Source of the DNA: an uncultured Chryseobacterium sp. | Lineage (GTDB): Bacteria; Bacteroidota; Bacteroidia; Flavobacteriales; Weeksellaceae | Assembly (NCBI GenBank): GCA_913778085.1 | Contig: CAJYXJ010000072.1 | Location: 1 to 64,000, forward strand | Length of the DNA: 64,000 nt | Direction: 5' to 3' | In this document: one piece after another, positions 17,595 through 26,884 of the stretch | How the letters are laid out: every line of letters starts with the position of its first letter | Numbering within the stretch: position 1 is the stretch's first letter | Notes under the pieces: generated by a model | Database searches by the model: none | Told to the model about the DNA's origin: nothing | What the model saw: the letters and a program-made list of their open reading frames with translations, nothing else | Position numbers and translations under genes: made by a program

Positions 17595-17668
17595 GATCCG
17601 GTAGTTCAGCTGGTTAGAATGCCGCCCTGTCACGGCGGAGGTCGCGGGTTCGAGTCCCGTCCGGATCG
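17595..17668 (+). tRNA. tRNA-Asp (GTC), copy 2
   Basis: Identical in sequence to copy 1, starting 140 bp after it. The spacer with GGCCGAAGTTTTCTTC is repeated between copies. Confidence 0.97.
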
Positions 17669-17736
17669 CGAAAAGTTTTCAATTTACTTTTAAAACAAAA
17701 TTGGCCGAAGTTTTCTTCAGTTTCTTTTAAAAAATT

Positions 17737-17810
17737 GATCCGGTAGTTCAGCTGGTTAGAATGCCGCCCTGTCACGGCGGAGGTCGCGGGTTCGAGTCCC
17801 GTCCGGATCG
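17737..17810 (+). tRNA. tRNA-Asp (GTC), copy 3
   Basis: Identical to copies 1 and 2, starting 142 bp after copy 2, with the same spacer apart from single-base changes. Confidence 0.97.
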
Positions 17811-17877
17811 CAGAAAGTTTTCAATTTACTTTTAAAACAAAATTGGCCGAAGTTTTCTTCAATTTCTTTAAAAAATT

Positions 17878-17951
17878 GATCCGGTAGTTCAGCTGGTTAG
17901 AATGCCGCCCTGTCACGGCGGAGGTCGCGGGTTCGAGTCCCGTCCGGATCG
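17878..17951 (+). tRNA. tRNA-Asp (GTC), copy 4
   Basis: Identical to the other copies, starting 141 bp after copy 3. It is the last of the array and is followed immediately by a terminator. Confidence 0.97.
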
Positions 17952-17952
17952 C

Positions 17953-17984
17953 AAATCCTGTAATTTATTTTACAGGATTTTTTT
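17953..17984 (+). terminator. Terminator of the tRNA-Asp array
   Basis: AAATCCTGTAA (17953-17963) pairs perfectly with TTACAGGATTT (17970-17980), followed by T residues. Confidence 0.85.
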
Positions 17985-18003
17985 ATGTACTTTGTCTATT
18001 TTA

Positions 18004-19049
18004 ACGTGAACTCGGGGAAAAAACATGAGGTGATTAATGTCTAAAATTAATATTTTAGAAGTGAACAAATACATCAATACACCTCATGAAAAACAAAGAT
18101 ATGCTTTTTGACGAAAACCTTCTGATAGAAATCTTCGTAAAATCGGATGATCTGTGTAAAGACATTGAAAACGAACTGTTTTCAAAACTACTCGAAAATA
18201 AAATGGTCCACGAAGGATACCAAAAGCCATCCTGCAAGATGAGCGAGAGCGAAATAATGACTCTTCTGATCTATTACCATTACTCGGGATACAAATGTTT
18301 TGAATACTTTTATTGCCAGTTTGTGGCTAATGAATTACACTCTTATTTCCCGGAACTTTTAAGCTATAACCGATTTACGGAAGTCTTATCCTCTGTTTCT
18401 CTTCCTCTGTTTCTTTTTGCTAAAGTCCTGTGTTCCCAGAGCCTTCATACGGGAATCAGCTTCATAGATTCCAAAAAAATTGTAGTCTGCCATAACCGCC
18501 GTATCCATCAGCATAAGGTCTTTAAAGGCAGGGCTGCACGGGGCAAGTCCTCTACCGGCTGGTTTTATGGCTTCAAGGTTCATCTGGTCATCAATGAAAA
18601 GGGAGAAATCCTGGATTTTGATCTTACCCCCGGAAATGTAGCAGATAATAACCACAGCCTTCTGAAGCGAATTTTAGGAAAAATAAAAGGCCTTTGTTTC
18701 GGCGATAAAGGCTACAATACTACTTTATGGAAGGATTTCTTCGAGTCCGGACTGAAAATTATCACCAAGTCAAAAAACAAAACCAAAGCTAAACTGATGC
18801 TCTTAAATGAGCGTTATATGCTGCTTAAACGTCCTTTAATAGAAAGTGTAAACGATATTTTCACCTCGGTCTTTGATCTGGAGCATTCCAGGCACCGGAA
18901 TCCTGATAACGCTTTAACTCATATGATCTCCACTATCTGCGCGTATTGTTTTTACCCGGAAAAACCCTAGGTAAATTTCCCAAACTGGATAAAAGAATAA
19001 AAAACACAACAAATTAATATAAATCAATAACTTATCGCCGAATTCACGT
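18004..19049 (+). mobile_element. Intact IS982-family insertion sequence (1046 bp)
   Basis: The ends are inverted: ACGTGAACTCGG at 18004-18015 and the reverse complement of ACGTGAATTCGG at 19038-19049. The element is bounded by a perfect 7-bp target duplication TATTTTA (17997-18003 and 19050-19056). The length and the 7-bp duplication fit the IS982 family. It carries one intact transposase gene. It landed 20 bp behind the tRNA-Asp array terminator without damaging a gene. Confidence 0.9.
18086..18970 (+). CDS. IS982 family transposase
   Basis: The 294-residue protein has the IS982 N-terminal segment PSCKMSESEIMTLLIYYHYS and a DDE catalytic core. By position the triad is Asp128 (FIDSKKI), Asp206 (FGDKGYN) and Glu253 (RPLIESVND). 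The family block KVFKGRAARGKSSTGWFYGF lies between the two Asp residues. The frame is intact and fills most of the insertion sequence, so the element is probably active and could also mobilise the related short elements listed below. Confidence 0.93.
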   Translation: MKNKDMLFDENLLIEIFVKSDDLCKDIENELFSKLLENKMVHEGYQKPSCKMSESEIMTLLIYYHYSGYKCFEYFYCQFVANELHSYFPELLSYNRFTEVLSSVSLPLFLFAKVLCSQSLHTGISFIDSKKIVVCHNRRIHQHKVFKGRAARGKSSTGWFYGFKVHLVINEKGEILDFDLTPGNVADNNHSLLKRILGKIKGLCFGDKGYNTTLWKDFFESGLKIITKSKNKTKAKLMLLNERYMLLKRPLIESVNDIFTSVFDLEHSRHRNPDNALTHMISTICAYCFYPEKP

Positions 19050-19056
19050 TATTTTA

Positions 19057-19340
19057 TATTCTGCAAGCCGCGATGTGTATTACAAAGGCTTTTCTGGATC
19101 AAGCACAAAAGTTGGATCAAGCACAAAAGTTGGGGACTAGGTAAAAAGTTTGGTCAATCTGAATAGGAAGAAGGTCCGGTCTTTGACTTTTTCCCCAATT
19201 CTTACATTTGATCCGTTGAGATGCGAGACTTGTGCATACTGGCCACCGTATTTTTACGGTATTTTCAGTCTGCATTTTTTCAATCCGTTTTTAGGTCTGA
19301 TATTTGTACTGAGTAGGAAAAATAATTTCGACCTTTTTTT
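19057..19340. other. Intergenic region with an 18-bp tandem repeat
   Basis: GGATCAAGCACAAAAGTT occurs twice in direct succession at 19096-19131. Nothing else recognisable lies between the insertion sequence and the next gene; the 64-codon plus-strand frame here is rich in rare residues and looks accidental. Confidence 0.5.
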
Positions 19341-20381
19341 ATGAAAAACATATCTGTTAAAAAATCTTTTCTGTCTGTATTGTGTGTAGCATTCATGCTG
19401 CTTTCCTGTAAAAAGGAAATGGATAAGATCAGTGACAAAATCAAGGACACTTCTTCTTCGGTACTGGATGAGTCTGATGAGAAGAGAGACTCGGTGATTG
19501 CAGGAAAAGATTCGGTTATTCAGAAGGAATCAATGCCACCTGCCATGCAGGAAGATGGTTTTTATAATGCGTTTATCTTTCCGAAAGATAAGAAGATGAA
19601 GGATTCCTTATTTTCCGTTTTCAATAAGAAATATTCTACCTCAGAACGATATGCAATCCTGGCGTTGAACCGTTTGGACTCTAAAAATAAATGGAATGCC
19701 GATACCCTGGTTGTTCCTGCAAAAATCGATACGACGCTGATGGAATACGCACCCTTTCCGATGCAGCTTGATGTATTGAGTCCGGTGAAAAAATTTGTGG
19801 TGTTCTCGTATCCTATTCAGGCGTTCGGAGTATATTCGAACGGTACGCTCGTTAAGTGGGGCCCAACCAGTATGGGTAAGAAATCTGCCAAAACAAAAAC
19901 CGGCCTTACTTTCGCCAACTGGAAAAAACAACTGGCCATTTCCACCGTAAGCAGCGAATGGAAACTGCCGTATAATTTTAATATCTTTAATCTTGACGGT
20001 ATCGGATGGCACCAGTATGACCTTCCCGGTTATCCTGCCTCTCACTCATGCTTACGTTTGCTGATGAATGACGCGAAATGGCTTTACAGCTATGCCGATA
20101 CCTGGGTCCTGAATCCGGGGGGAGCAACCACAAAAGCAAAAGGAACACCGGTTCTTGTATACGGCGATTACGGTTGGGGTAAAAGAAAACCTTGGAGAAG
20201 GTTGCTGAATGATCCCAATGCCAACAGTGTTTCCGTAGAGGAAATGACCAAAATGATAGAACCGAATATCGAAAAGATTCTGAAAGAACAGGACAACCGT
20301 GAAAAAGTGGTAGACTCTATAAAAGCGGCAAAAGCCGTACTGGAGCAGATGCCGCAGACCACCAAAACTGTGGCGCCCTAA
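19341..20381 (+). CDS. L,D-transpeptidase (YkuD) lipoprotein
   Basis: The 346-residue protein begins with a lipoprotein signal (lipobox LLSCK at about 20-24) and a Ser/Asp-rich linker. A YkuD catalytic domain spans about 145-270, with GIGWHQYDLPGYPASHSCLRL providing the conserved His and the nucleophilic Cys in SHSCLR. Such enzymes form 3-3 peptidoglycan crosslinks or attach proteins to peptidoglycan in the periplasm. The C-terminal 70 residues are charged and helical. The stop overlaps a convergent gene by 4 bp. Confidence 0.9.
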   Translation: MKNISVKKSFLSVLCVAFMLLSCKKEMDKISDKIKDTSSSVLDESDEKRDSVIAGKDSVIQKESMPPAMQEDGFYNAFIFPKDKKMKDSLFSVFNKKYSTSERYAILALNRLDSKNKWNADTLVVPAKIDTTLMEYAPFPMQLDVLSPVKKFVVFSYPIQAFGVYSNGTLVKWGPTSMGKKSAKTKTGLTFANWKKQLAISTVSSEWKLPYNFNIFNLDGIGWHQYDLPGYPASHSCLRLLMNDAKWLYSYADTWVLNPGGATTKAKGTPVLVYGDYGWGKRKPWRRLLNDPNANSVSVEEMTKMIEPNIEKILKEQDNREKVVDSIKAAKAVLEQMPQTTKTVAP

Positions 20382-20908
20382 TAATCATCCTTTTTTTCAA
20401 AGGGTAGGGTAGACTCTTCGGCGAATCTCCTGAGCTTTCGCATTTCATCTTTACCTTTGTGCTGTCCGAAACGCGCGGCGGCATATGTGAGCGCGATGCA
20501 GCCCAGCATGATAAAAGAGGCTGTAAGAGCCCACGGATATTCATTGCTTTTAATCTGTTTTTCTACATAATACATTGAGAAAAATACCATCCAGAGGATT
20601 GAAAAAGAAAAATATAAAAACATAAAAAATGTCCAGACGGCAGAACTAGGGCCGAAAACGCCCCGTACGGAAGTTTTTTCATCCTCGGTTTCGATTCTTA
20701 GTGATAACCTGGGTTTCCAATAGGTTTCATATTCTGTTTCTACACAGATGGTTGCAACTTCCTTATTGATGTTTCCCGAAAATTCGTCCCGGTGCTCTGC
20801 AAGGTAATGTTTAAGGTTTTCAGCATATTCTTCCTTTGTAAGATGAGTGAACATTGTAAACCTTGGTCTGGTACATATTTTATCTAATGTTGTTTCTTCA
20901 GTATTCAT
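20378..20908 (-). CDS. Membrane protein of unknown function
   Basis: The 176-residue protein has a soluble N-terminal half (about 1-85) with an ETEYETYWKPRLSLRIE segment. Two membrane helices follow (about 88-112 and 125-147), then a charged C-terminal tail. I do not recognise a family. It starts one base after the stop of the upstream protease-like gene, so both are probably cotranscribed and may act together at the membrane. Confidence 0.75.
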   Translation of the reverse strand: MNTEETTLDKICTRPRFTMFTHLTKEEYAENLKHYLAEHRDEFSGNINKEVATICVETEYETYWKPRLSLRIETEDEKTSVRGVFGPSSAVWTFFMFLYFSFSILWMVFFSMYYVEKQIKSNEYPWALTASFIMLGCIALTYAAARFGQHKGKDEMRKLRRFAEESTLPFEKKDDY

Positions 20909-20909
20909 A

Positions 20910-22235
20910 TTATTCTTGGTATGGGATTGGGTCTTCCAGTTTAAATGTAAAGGTTAAAGGTTTATTTTTTCTTTCAATAAGCATTTCGATAGTCCTGCCT
21001 TCTTCGGATTTCATCATCTCCATAATTTTCTCTAAAGTCATATCAGCAGTTTTCCTGCCATTGATACTGATGAGCCTGTCGTCTTTCTGCAGTCCGGCTC
21101 TTGCACCTGGAGAATCTTTCCTTATTCCGGCAATGGAGAATATAGGTTTTAAAATAAAATTATACTGCAGGTTATTATTGATGACTTCCGTACTTCCGGC
21201 GGGTGCTGCTTTGCTTTTTGCGGGGAGGGTGATGAGATCTTTTGTCCATTCCATACCGTCCTGCTTAAAATCGAGCCCGCTCATATTAAAATGAAAAGGA
21301 TCATTGAAATTTCTGTTCTTTCTCAGGTATAATTTCTGGTTCGGATAATCGAATGCTACAGTAAAGCGTCGCATGATATCTCCACCTACGGACCCTTTCC
21401 TGTTTTCGACCATATTAACGTTCTGAATCGAAAATTCATCCGGCATTGCGGTAAGCGGTTTTTCAAACACAAAATTTCCCAGGTATAAATGATGGATTCG
21501 GCTCCGTTTCCCATAAACGTCACCATTAAATCCTCTTCCCAGATAATCATCAATATTTGGCCGGTTATAAATGAAATTTTTAATAAGTACCGGAAAAAGC
21601 CAAACCGGATCACTATTCCCGAGATCGATCAGTAATTTTGAATTCTTTTTCTCATTGGTCATTTCCACATCGGCAAACAGGTACGGTTTGTTTTTTTCAA
21701 TCGCGATACTGATTTCTTCAAATTTTCTAATTTTTTTTCTGAATAAACCATCATCGTTATAGACGGTAATTTTTCTGTTGTAATAATCAATGACTACCGG
21801 ATGATTCTTGAAAAAATGATAACCGATAATGCCGTTAACCGGAATGCCGACATGGGAGGAAATATTAAAGTCCTGTTCGGTAATAATATAAAGGGTAGCA
21901 GAGGAATTTACAAAATTTTTCCCGATCCTTACTACGTTATTATCTGAACGGAAACCGTCGATGCTCGCAGTTCCGCCCAATCCTGAAAACCTGACCTTTT
22001 CTACATTCGGAAGGGTAAGTTCCTTATTTTCGAGACTGAAAATAGAAGTTTCCGCCACGCCCGTATCCAGCATAAATGTTAAGTCTGCACCGTTGATATT
22101 GACGGAGATGAAAATTAAATTGGCGATAAGTTTAAATGGAATAACTATTTTTTCATTACCTTCAAGTTCAAAAGAATTCTGGGCATCCGTAAAAATGCTG
22201 AAGAATAGCAACATAAAAAGATACCTCAGTTTCAT
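20910..22235 (-). CDS. Aspartyl protease/PDZ domain protein
   Basis: The 441-residue protein has a signal peptide (about 1-18, ending FTDAQ). Two retropepsin-like halves follow, with active-site-like motifs FMLDTGVAETS (about residue 55) and LLIDLGNSDP (about 205). A C-terminal PDZ domain (about 350-435) has IRKDSPGARAGLQKDDRLISING. The second motif has Leu-Gly in place of Thr-Gly, so one half may be weak or inactive. This architecture is widespread in Bacteroidota and the substrates are unknown. It heads a two-gene unit. Confidence 0.85.
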   Translation of the reverse strand: MKLRYLFMLLFFSIFTDAQNSFELEGNEKIVIPFKLIANLIFISVNINGADLTFMLDTGVAETSIFSLENKELTLPNVEKVRFSGLGGTASIDGFRSDNNVVRIGKNFVNSSATLYIITEQDFNISSHVGIPVNGIIGYHFFKNHPVVIDYYNRKITVYNDDGLFRKKIRKFEEISIAIEKNKPYLFADVEMTNEKKNSKLLIDLGNSDPVWLFPVLIKNFIYNRPNIDDYLGRGFNGDVYGKRSRIHHLYLGNFVFEKPLTAMPDEFSIQNVNMVENRKGSVGGDIMRRFTVAFDYPNQKLYLRKNRNFNDPFHFNMSGLDFKQDGMEWTKDLITLPAKSKAAPAGSTEVINNNLQYNFILKPIFSIAGIRKDSPGARAGLQKDDRLISINGRKTADMTLEKIMEMMKSEEGRTIEMLIERKNKPLTFTFKLEDPIPYQE

Positions 22236-22344
22236 CTACTGAATTTAATCATTTTATCTTGATTCTAAATAAAAAACATTCCCGAAATTGAGAATGTCTG
22301 TATATTTTGTAAATAAATTAAGAAAATGCTGAATTTTCTATAAA

Positions 22345-22983
22345 TTATTTTGAAAAGAATTCCATCAGGTCCATATAATTCTTCTGGTTTACCCCGTGTC
22401 CGCTCATATATTCCCGGAATGTAAAGTAGCAGCTGAGATCATAAAGCAGTTCTGCCGCTTTTCGGCCCCATTCCAGCGGGATAACGGCATCATCCGTACC
22501 GTGGGAGATGAAAAAACGAAGCCTTTCCAGTTTTTTCCTGTCCTTTACAATGTCAGTCAGAAGTTTTTCTTCCGGATAGCTGCTTAGGCACGCTACCAGA
22601 TTAAACATTTCAGGATATTTTAAGGCGAGGGCGTAGCACAAAATTCCTCCCTGGCTGAAGCCGCAAAGATGGGTCTTGCCTTGGGTGATTCCGTAGCTGT
22701 TAACAATTTTCAGGATGCTTTCCAGTGCACTGTTCAGTGATTCCGAAGCCTGAGGGACATCTACAAATTTTTCAGGATTGTTGAAATCAATATCATACCA
22801 TGAAAAACCTTCATACTGTGTGTTTCTCGGAGCTCTGAAGCTCACGATGATCCAGTCTTCCGGAAGGGTTTCCCTGAAGCTGAAAAGGTCCTGCTCATTG
22901 CTGCCGTAGCCGTGAAGCATAAAAAGGATGGTGGTATCGGGAGTAATATGTTCCGGTTCTCTTACGATGTAATCTAAATTCAT
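22345..22983 (-). CDS. Phospholipase/carboxylesterase family hydrolase
   Basis: The 212-residue alpha/beta hydrolase matches the carboxylesterase/thioesterase (YpfH/EstB) group. The nucleophile Ser lies in LCGFSQGG, the acid Asp in SHGTDDAVIP, and the His in SGHGVNQ. FMLHGYGSNEQDLF supplies the oxyanion hole. It has no signal peptide, so it is cytoplasmic. It stands alone; the substrate cannot be told from context. Confidence 0.88.
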   Translation of the reverse strand: MNLDYIVREPEHITPDTTILFMLHGYGSNEQDLFSFRETLPEDWIIVSFRAPRNTQYEGFSWYDIDFNNPEKFVDVPQASESLNSALESILKIVNSYGITQGKTHLCGFSQGGILCYALALKYPEMFNLVACLSSYPEEKLLTDIVKDRKKLERLRFFISHGTDDAVIPLEWGRKAAELLYDLSCYFTFREYMSGHGVNQKNYMDLMEFFSK

Positions 22984-23228
22984 GGGGCAAAGATAATTAA
23001 TAATGATGTATTAAAACCTGATCGTGTAAAAATGGGACCAATCAGGATCTTCTGACAAACTGTCTGAAATCAGGTGGTTAGCCATTTAAATAGTTAAAGA
23101 AAAAATTCCGTTCCAAATATTTATTGAATTGATATTTTTTGGAAATCTTTGTTGGAAATTTTACATAAAAGTTATTTTTATATTGATAAAAAACCTATAT
23201 TTGAACCATTAAAAATCTATTTGGAGAA

Positions 23229-23681
23229 ATGAAGCAATTTTACAAATCAAAAAGTTTATTAAGACTTTCTTTTTTATTCGCTGTACTATTTTCAGTGATT
23301 TTTGTGGTTAACTCTTGTAAAAAAGATGACGACAATGAATATACAGACCACATTATTCAGTTTGAAGCAAAAATAAATACTAAAGGGCCGAGTCCTGCTC
23401 CAAGCCCTGCTGTACTGGGAAGTTTTAAAACTGTGGTTACACAGATCGGAACTGGACAAAGCACGACGTTCAATCCTACGGGAACTACCTGGTCAAGCGG
23501 TGATATGTATGTGAGTTCAAGCCAGGCTCAGCTGAATTTAGCCGCTAACGCTACACTTCCTTATTCTGATTCGGAACTGATCGTAACCATCTATGTGGAT
23601 GGTGAGGTTGCCAAAACTCAGAAAGTCGTAGGAACCGGCGATAAAAGCGCTGCTGTTTTCTACAGTTTCTTAGAACTATAA
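23229..23681 (+). CDS. Small lipoprotein of unknown function
   Basis: The 150-residue protein has a membrane-spanning signal sequence and a lipobox VVNSC (about 26-30) followed by KKDDDNEY, an acidic stretch resembling the Bacteroidota surface lipoprotein export signal. The mature part is Ser/Thr/Gly-rich and beta-like, with a PSPAPSP segment. I do not recognise a family. A TATATTTG promoter box lies at 23196-23203 and a terminator follows, so it is monocistronic. Confidence 0.75.
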   Translation: MKQFYKSKSLLRLSFLFAVLFSVIFVVNSCKKDDDNEYTDHIIQFEAKINTKGPSPAPSPAVLGSFKTVVTQIGTGQSTTFNPTGTTWSSGDMYVSSSQAQLNLAANATLPYSDSELIVTIYVDGEVAKTQKVVGTGDKSAAVFYSFLEL

Positions 23682-23702
23682 GATCATTTACTTAAATTAT
23701 AT

Positions 23703-23729
23703 AAAGCCATCTTTTACGGATGGCTTTTT
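23703..23729 (+). terminator. Terminator behind the small lipoprotein gene
   Basis: AAAGCCATC (23703-23711) pairs with GATGGCTTT, followed by a T run. Confidence 0.8.
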
Positions 23730-23809
23730 TTATTACCGGATAAAAATGACGGGCGCAACATTAAATGCTGAGCCCGTCTTATATGGTATAGAAAATCTAA
23801 ATTAGATTA

Positions 23810-23987
23810 ACGTAAATCCGACGATATTTTATTTGTTTCCAATCGATTATTGAAATGAAATGTTAGAGTAACAAACGATCTCATTTGATAATGAATACTT
23901 GTAGAAGTAATGTTGACAAGAATAAAATTCCAGCATCCAGCTTCCCTCTTCCAGCCTGTTAATCCGATTCCCACTTTGAGTTTACGT
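23810..23987. mobile_element. MITE copy 1, related to the IS982-family element (178 bp)
   Basis: The left end ACGTAAATCCGA and the inverted right end (reverse complement ACGTAAACTCAA) resemble the ends of the insertion sequence at 18004-19049. A perfect 7-bp target duplication TAGATTA lies at 23803-23809 and 23988-23994. The element encodes no protein. Internal GGC/GCTTCC-rich sequence near the right end is shared with the copies at 31871 and 45744. The tyrS stop codon is completed by its last base. Confidence 0.85.
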
Positions 23988-25282
23988 TAGATTACCTTTA
24001 CGATAAAATAACTTTTCTTCCCTTTTTGGAGAAGCAGAAATTTACCGTCAATCAGATCCGCTTCATTGGCTGTATATACGTCATTGATCTTCTGCTTGTT
24101 TACGGAGATCGAATTTCCTTTCAACTCTCTTGTTGCCTCGCTTTTAGATTTAAGAAACCCCGATTTTTCGGAAAGCAGGTCAACGATATTCACACCCAAA
24201 ACATCAGCTTTAGCTGCTTCTTTCTGAGGAACGCCATCAAAAACTTCCAGAAAGGTTTCTTCATCCAGGCTTACCAGATCCTCAGCGGTAGAACGTCCGA
24301 AAAGAATCTCAGAAGCTTTCAGCGCTTTTTCATATTCTTCTCTTCCATGAACCCAAACCGTTACTTCTTCGGCCAGTTTTTTCTGAAGTTTTCTTTCGTG
24401 CGGAGCCGTTTTATGCTCTTCGATCAACGCTTCTATTTCTTCTTTACCTAAAAAAGTGTAGAATTTGATAAATCTTTCCGCATCATCATCCGTAGCATTC
24501 AGCCAGAACTGGTAGAATTTGTAAGGCGATGTTTTCTTTTTATCCAGCCAGTAATTTTCCCCGCTTTCGGATTTTCCGAATTTGGATCCGTCGGCCTTTG
24601 TAATTAAAGGTACTGTGAGGGCAAAGGCTTCTCCCTGTGCTTTTCTTCGGATCAGTTCCGTTCCGGTGGTGATATTTCCCCACTGGTCGGAGCCTCCCAT
24701 CTGCAACTTTACGTTATTGTTTTGGTACAAATGTAAAAAATCGTATCCCTGGATCAGCTGGTAAGTGAATTCCGTGAAGCTCATCCCGTCCGCTCCGGAT
24801 TCCCCGGAAAATCTTTTCTTCACGGAATCTTTGGCCATCATATAATTAACGGTAATATTTTTTCCTACGTTTTTCGCAAAATCAAGGAAAGAAATATTTT
24901 TCATCCAGTCGTAGTTGTTTACCAGTTCTGCTCTGTTCGGTTCGGTTCCCGAGAAATCCAGGAATCTTGAAAGCTGGTTTTTCAGGCAGTCTACGTAATG
25001 AAGAAGGGTTTCCTCATCCAGAAGGTTTCTTTCGGCAGATTTTCCCGAAGGATCACCGATCATTCCGGTAGCACCGCCCACCAATGCAATCGGCTTGTGG
25101 CCGTGCTGCTGAAAATGTGCCAGGATTTTGATCTGAATAAGACTCCCGATATGTAAAGAATCTGCAGTAGGATCAAAACCGATATAGGCTGTCGTCATTT
25201 CCTTATCCAGTTGTTCGTCCGTTCCGGGCATCATGTCGGCAAAAAGACCGCGCCATTTCAGTTCTTCAATAAAAGAGTTCAT
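23987..25282 (-). CDS. tyrS: Tyrosine-tRNA ligase
   Basis: The 431-residue enzyme charges tRNA-Tyr. It has the class I signature HIGSL (HIGH-like) within [14 protein letters not shown], a KFGKS motif (KMSKS-like) within [14 protein letters not shown], and a C-terminal S4 RNA-binding domain (about 365-431). Length is as expected for the bacterial type. The stop codon TAA spans the junction with a mobile element: two bases come from the target duplication and the last from the element end, so the product was preserved. Confidence 0.97.
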   Translation of the reverse strand: MNSFIEELKWRGLFADMMPGTDEQLDKEMTTAYIGFDPTADSLHIGSLIQIKILAHFQQHGHKPIALVGGATGMIGDPSGKSAERNLLDEETLLHYVDCLKNQLSRFLDFSGTEPNRAELVNNYDWMKNISFLDFAKNVGKNITVNYMMAKDSVKKRFSGESGADGMSFTEFTYQLIQGYDFLHLYQNNNVKLQMGGSDQWGNITTGTELIRRKAQGEAFALTVPLITKADGSKFGKSESGENYWLDKKKTSPYKFYQFWLNATDDDAERFIKFYTFLGKEEIEALIEEHKTAPHERKLQKKLAEEVTVWVHGREEYEKALKASEILFGRSTAEDLVSLDEETFLEVFDGVPQKEAAKADVLGVNIVDLLSEKSGFLKSKSEATRELKGNSISVNKQKINDVYTANEADLIDGKFLLLQKGKKSYFIVKVI

Positions 25283-25459
25283 TATATTCTGCTTTAAAAT
25301 TTAAGCTGCTAAGATAAGAAATTCAGTGGGAAGTAGGTAGCAAAATCAAACCGGGGAAAGCTGATTTTGCGGTGTTTTCAGTAAATAAAAAACAGTTGAC
25401 AATAACCAGTCATCAGTCTGCAGCTCCATCAGCCGACTTTATTTTTCGGCGGAAATCAT

Positions 25460-25467
25460 TATATTTG
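25460..25467 (+). promoter_or_regulatory. -7 element abutting the sigma factor start
   Basis: TATATTTG matches TAnnTTTG and ends 6 bp before the ATG at 25474, leaving room for little or no leader. Confidence 0.5.
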
Positions 25468-25473
25468 TTAGTA

Positions 25474-26034
25474 ATGAACGACGAACAACTATTCCAGCTC
25501 ATCGGTAAGGCGAAGGACAAAGACCAAAAGGCCCAGACCCGGCTCATCAACATCTTTTGGGTGGATGTTTTTTCTTTTGTGATGAAGAAGGTTCATGACG
25601 AAAATGATGCCGATGAAATTACGGTAAATGTTTTTTCGAAAGTCCTTTCCAAGCTGGATATGTACGATCCGCATTTCCAGTTTAAAACCTGGGTGCTCAC
25701 GATTGCCCAGAATACCATTATCGACTTTTGGAGGAAAAAATCCAGGGAAAACCAGGATCCGACTGAAAATCTGGATGAAGTAAAGAACCATTATGCAAAA
25801 TCTCCTGAAGAGCTGATGATCTCAGAAGAAGAACAGAAAAAGATCATCAAAACCATCGAATCGCTGGATGCCAATTATCAGGACATTATCAAATTGCGGT
25901 TCTTTGAGGAAAAGAGCATTAAGGAAATCGCTGAAGAGCTGGGAATTTCAGTTGCGAATACAAAAATCCGCGTGATGAGGGCAAAAAAAGTATTGGCAGA
26001 ACTCTTGAAGAACAATGAGTTTGAGGACAACTAA
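25474..26034 (+). CDS. RNA polymerase sigma factor, ECF/sigma-70 type
   Basis: From ATG 25474 the protein has 186 residues. Sigma region 2 lies at about 20-90 (DADEITVNVFSKVL, then TWVLTIAQNTIIDFWRKK) and region 4 at about 120-178 (SLDANYQDIIKLRFFEEKSIKEIA in two blocks, then SVANTKIRVMRAKK). An extension to 25372 would read through the promoter and adds unconserved residues. No anti-sigma gene lies next to it, so its control is not evident here. A long hairpin follows. Confidence 0.9.
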   Translation: MNDEQLFQLIGKAKDKDQKAQTRLINIFWVDVFSFVMKKVHDENDADEITVNVFSKVLSKLDMYDPHFQFKTWVLTIAQNTIIDFWRKKSRENQDPTENLDEVKNHYAKSPEELMISEEEQKKIIKTIESLDANYQDIIKLRFFEEKSIKEIAEELGISVANTKIRVMRAKKVLAELLKNNEFEDN

Positions 26035-26071
26035 ACAATTCCTTTTTTAAAATAATAAAATTAAAGATCAA

Positions 26072-26104
26072 AAACCTAACGGGTTTTTAAAACCTGTTAG
26101 GTTT
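26072..26104. terminator. Long hairpin between convergent genes
   Basis: AAACCTAACGGGTTTT (26072-26087) pairs with AAAACCTGTTAGGTTT (26089-26104) with one G-T wobble. T-rich DNA follows on the plus side, so it can terminate the sigma factor gene. Confidence 0.7.
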
Positions 26105-26144
26105 ATTTTTCTAATTAATTTCAGGACCTTGAACAAACAATTAA

Positions 26145-26777
26145 TCACAAATAAACTTTCTCCTTTGTTTTAGGCAGAAGAATTTCCCTTCGTTTTTCCT
26201 GGTTCCGGTTCTGAAGATTTATTTTCAATCCTTTTTTTACAACAGTTTCCTTTTGGGACTTCCCGTACTCTTTGGTATTTACAACTTCCTTTTCAAAAGT
26301 CAGCAGGCCGGTGGATAAATTAAAATCAACATCTGTCCAGTATTCTTCTGGCTTTCCGCTGCCTGACGAATAACCGATCAGTTCAAAACGGCCGTTCTGG
26401 AACCGGTACTTGTCAGTATAGCCCCATTTCCAGCTGCTTCCTCCGGCCTGGGTTATCATCAAAATTCCTTTTTGGATTTCGGTATTCTGATACGGGTCTC
26501 CCATCATTCCGCCATCGCCGCTTTTAAGGATTGCATTTCTGGATTTTTCCAGAATGGTCCATTTTCCATTGGTTTTTTTCAGAATCTGTATTTCACGGAT
26601 GTTTCCGTATTCGGCAGTGTCTTTTGTATTGTAAATGATTACCTTTTCCGGGATTCGGTCACCATCCAGATCACCATCAACCATTTCGATGACGGTTGAA
26701 CCTTGGGGCTGGAATTCGTTTTGGGCACAAGAAAATGCGCTGAATAAGATCATGAACAGGCAAAATGTATTTTTCAT
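26145..26777 (-). CDS. Lipoprotein of unknown function
   Basis: The 210-residue protein has a lipoprotein signal with lipobox FSAFSC (cysteine at about 17). The mature part starts with GDLDGDRIPEKVIIYNTKD, a calcium-loop-like DxDxDxxxE pattern seen in VCBS/FG-GAP-like proteins, followed by beta-rich sequence with GGSSWKWGYTDKYRF. I do not recognise a specific family. It is monocistronic and faces away from lipA. Confidence 0.75.
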   Translation of the reverse strand: MKNTFCLFMILFSAFSCAQNEFQPQGSTVIEMVDGDLDGDRIPEKVIIYNTKDTAEYGNIREIQILKKTNGKWTILEKSRNAILKSGDGGMMGDPYQNTEIQKGILMITQAGGSSWKWGYTDKYRFQNGRFELIGYSSGSGKPEEYWTDVDFNLSTGLLTFEKEVVNTKEYGKSQKETVVKKGLKINLQNRNQEKRREILLPKTKEKVYL

Positions 26778-26835
26778 AAATCAGATTTAAACTTAAAATT
26801 ACGAAATTATGGGTTTCATCAATTCCGCTCTTTGA

Positions 26836-26864
26836 TTGTTTCGATAAAAAATTCACTAACTTTG
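26836..26864 (+). promoter_or_regulatory. Promoter of lipA
   Basis: TTG at 26836-26838 and TAACTTTG at 26857-26864 are 18 bp apart. The start codon follows 20 bp later. Confidence 0.6.
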
Positions 26865-26884
26865 ACCTTCAATTTGAGAAATAA

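Noticed and set aside
17455-17951. CRISPR-like regular spacing
   Set aside because: The regular 141-bp units are intact tRNA-Asp genes with conserved spacers; no CRISPR-type repeats or cas genes are present.
19150-19344. 64-codon plus-strand frame between the IS element and the L,D-transpeptidase gene
   Set aside because: Composition is unusual (many Phe, Pro, Cys), no conserved motif is seen, and it overlaps the next gene start and its likely promoter.
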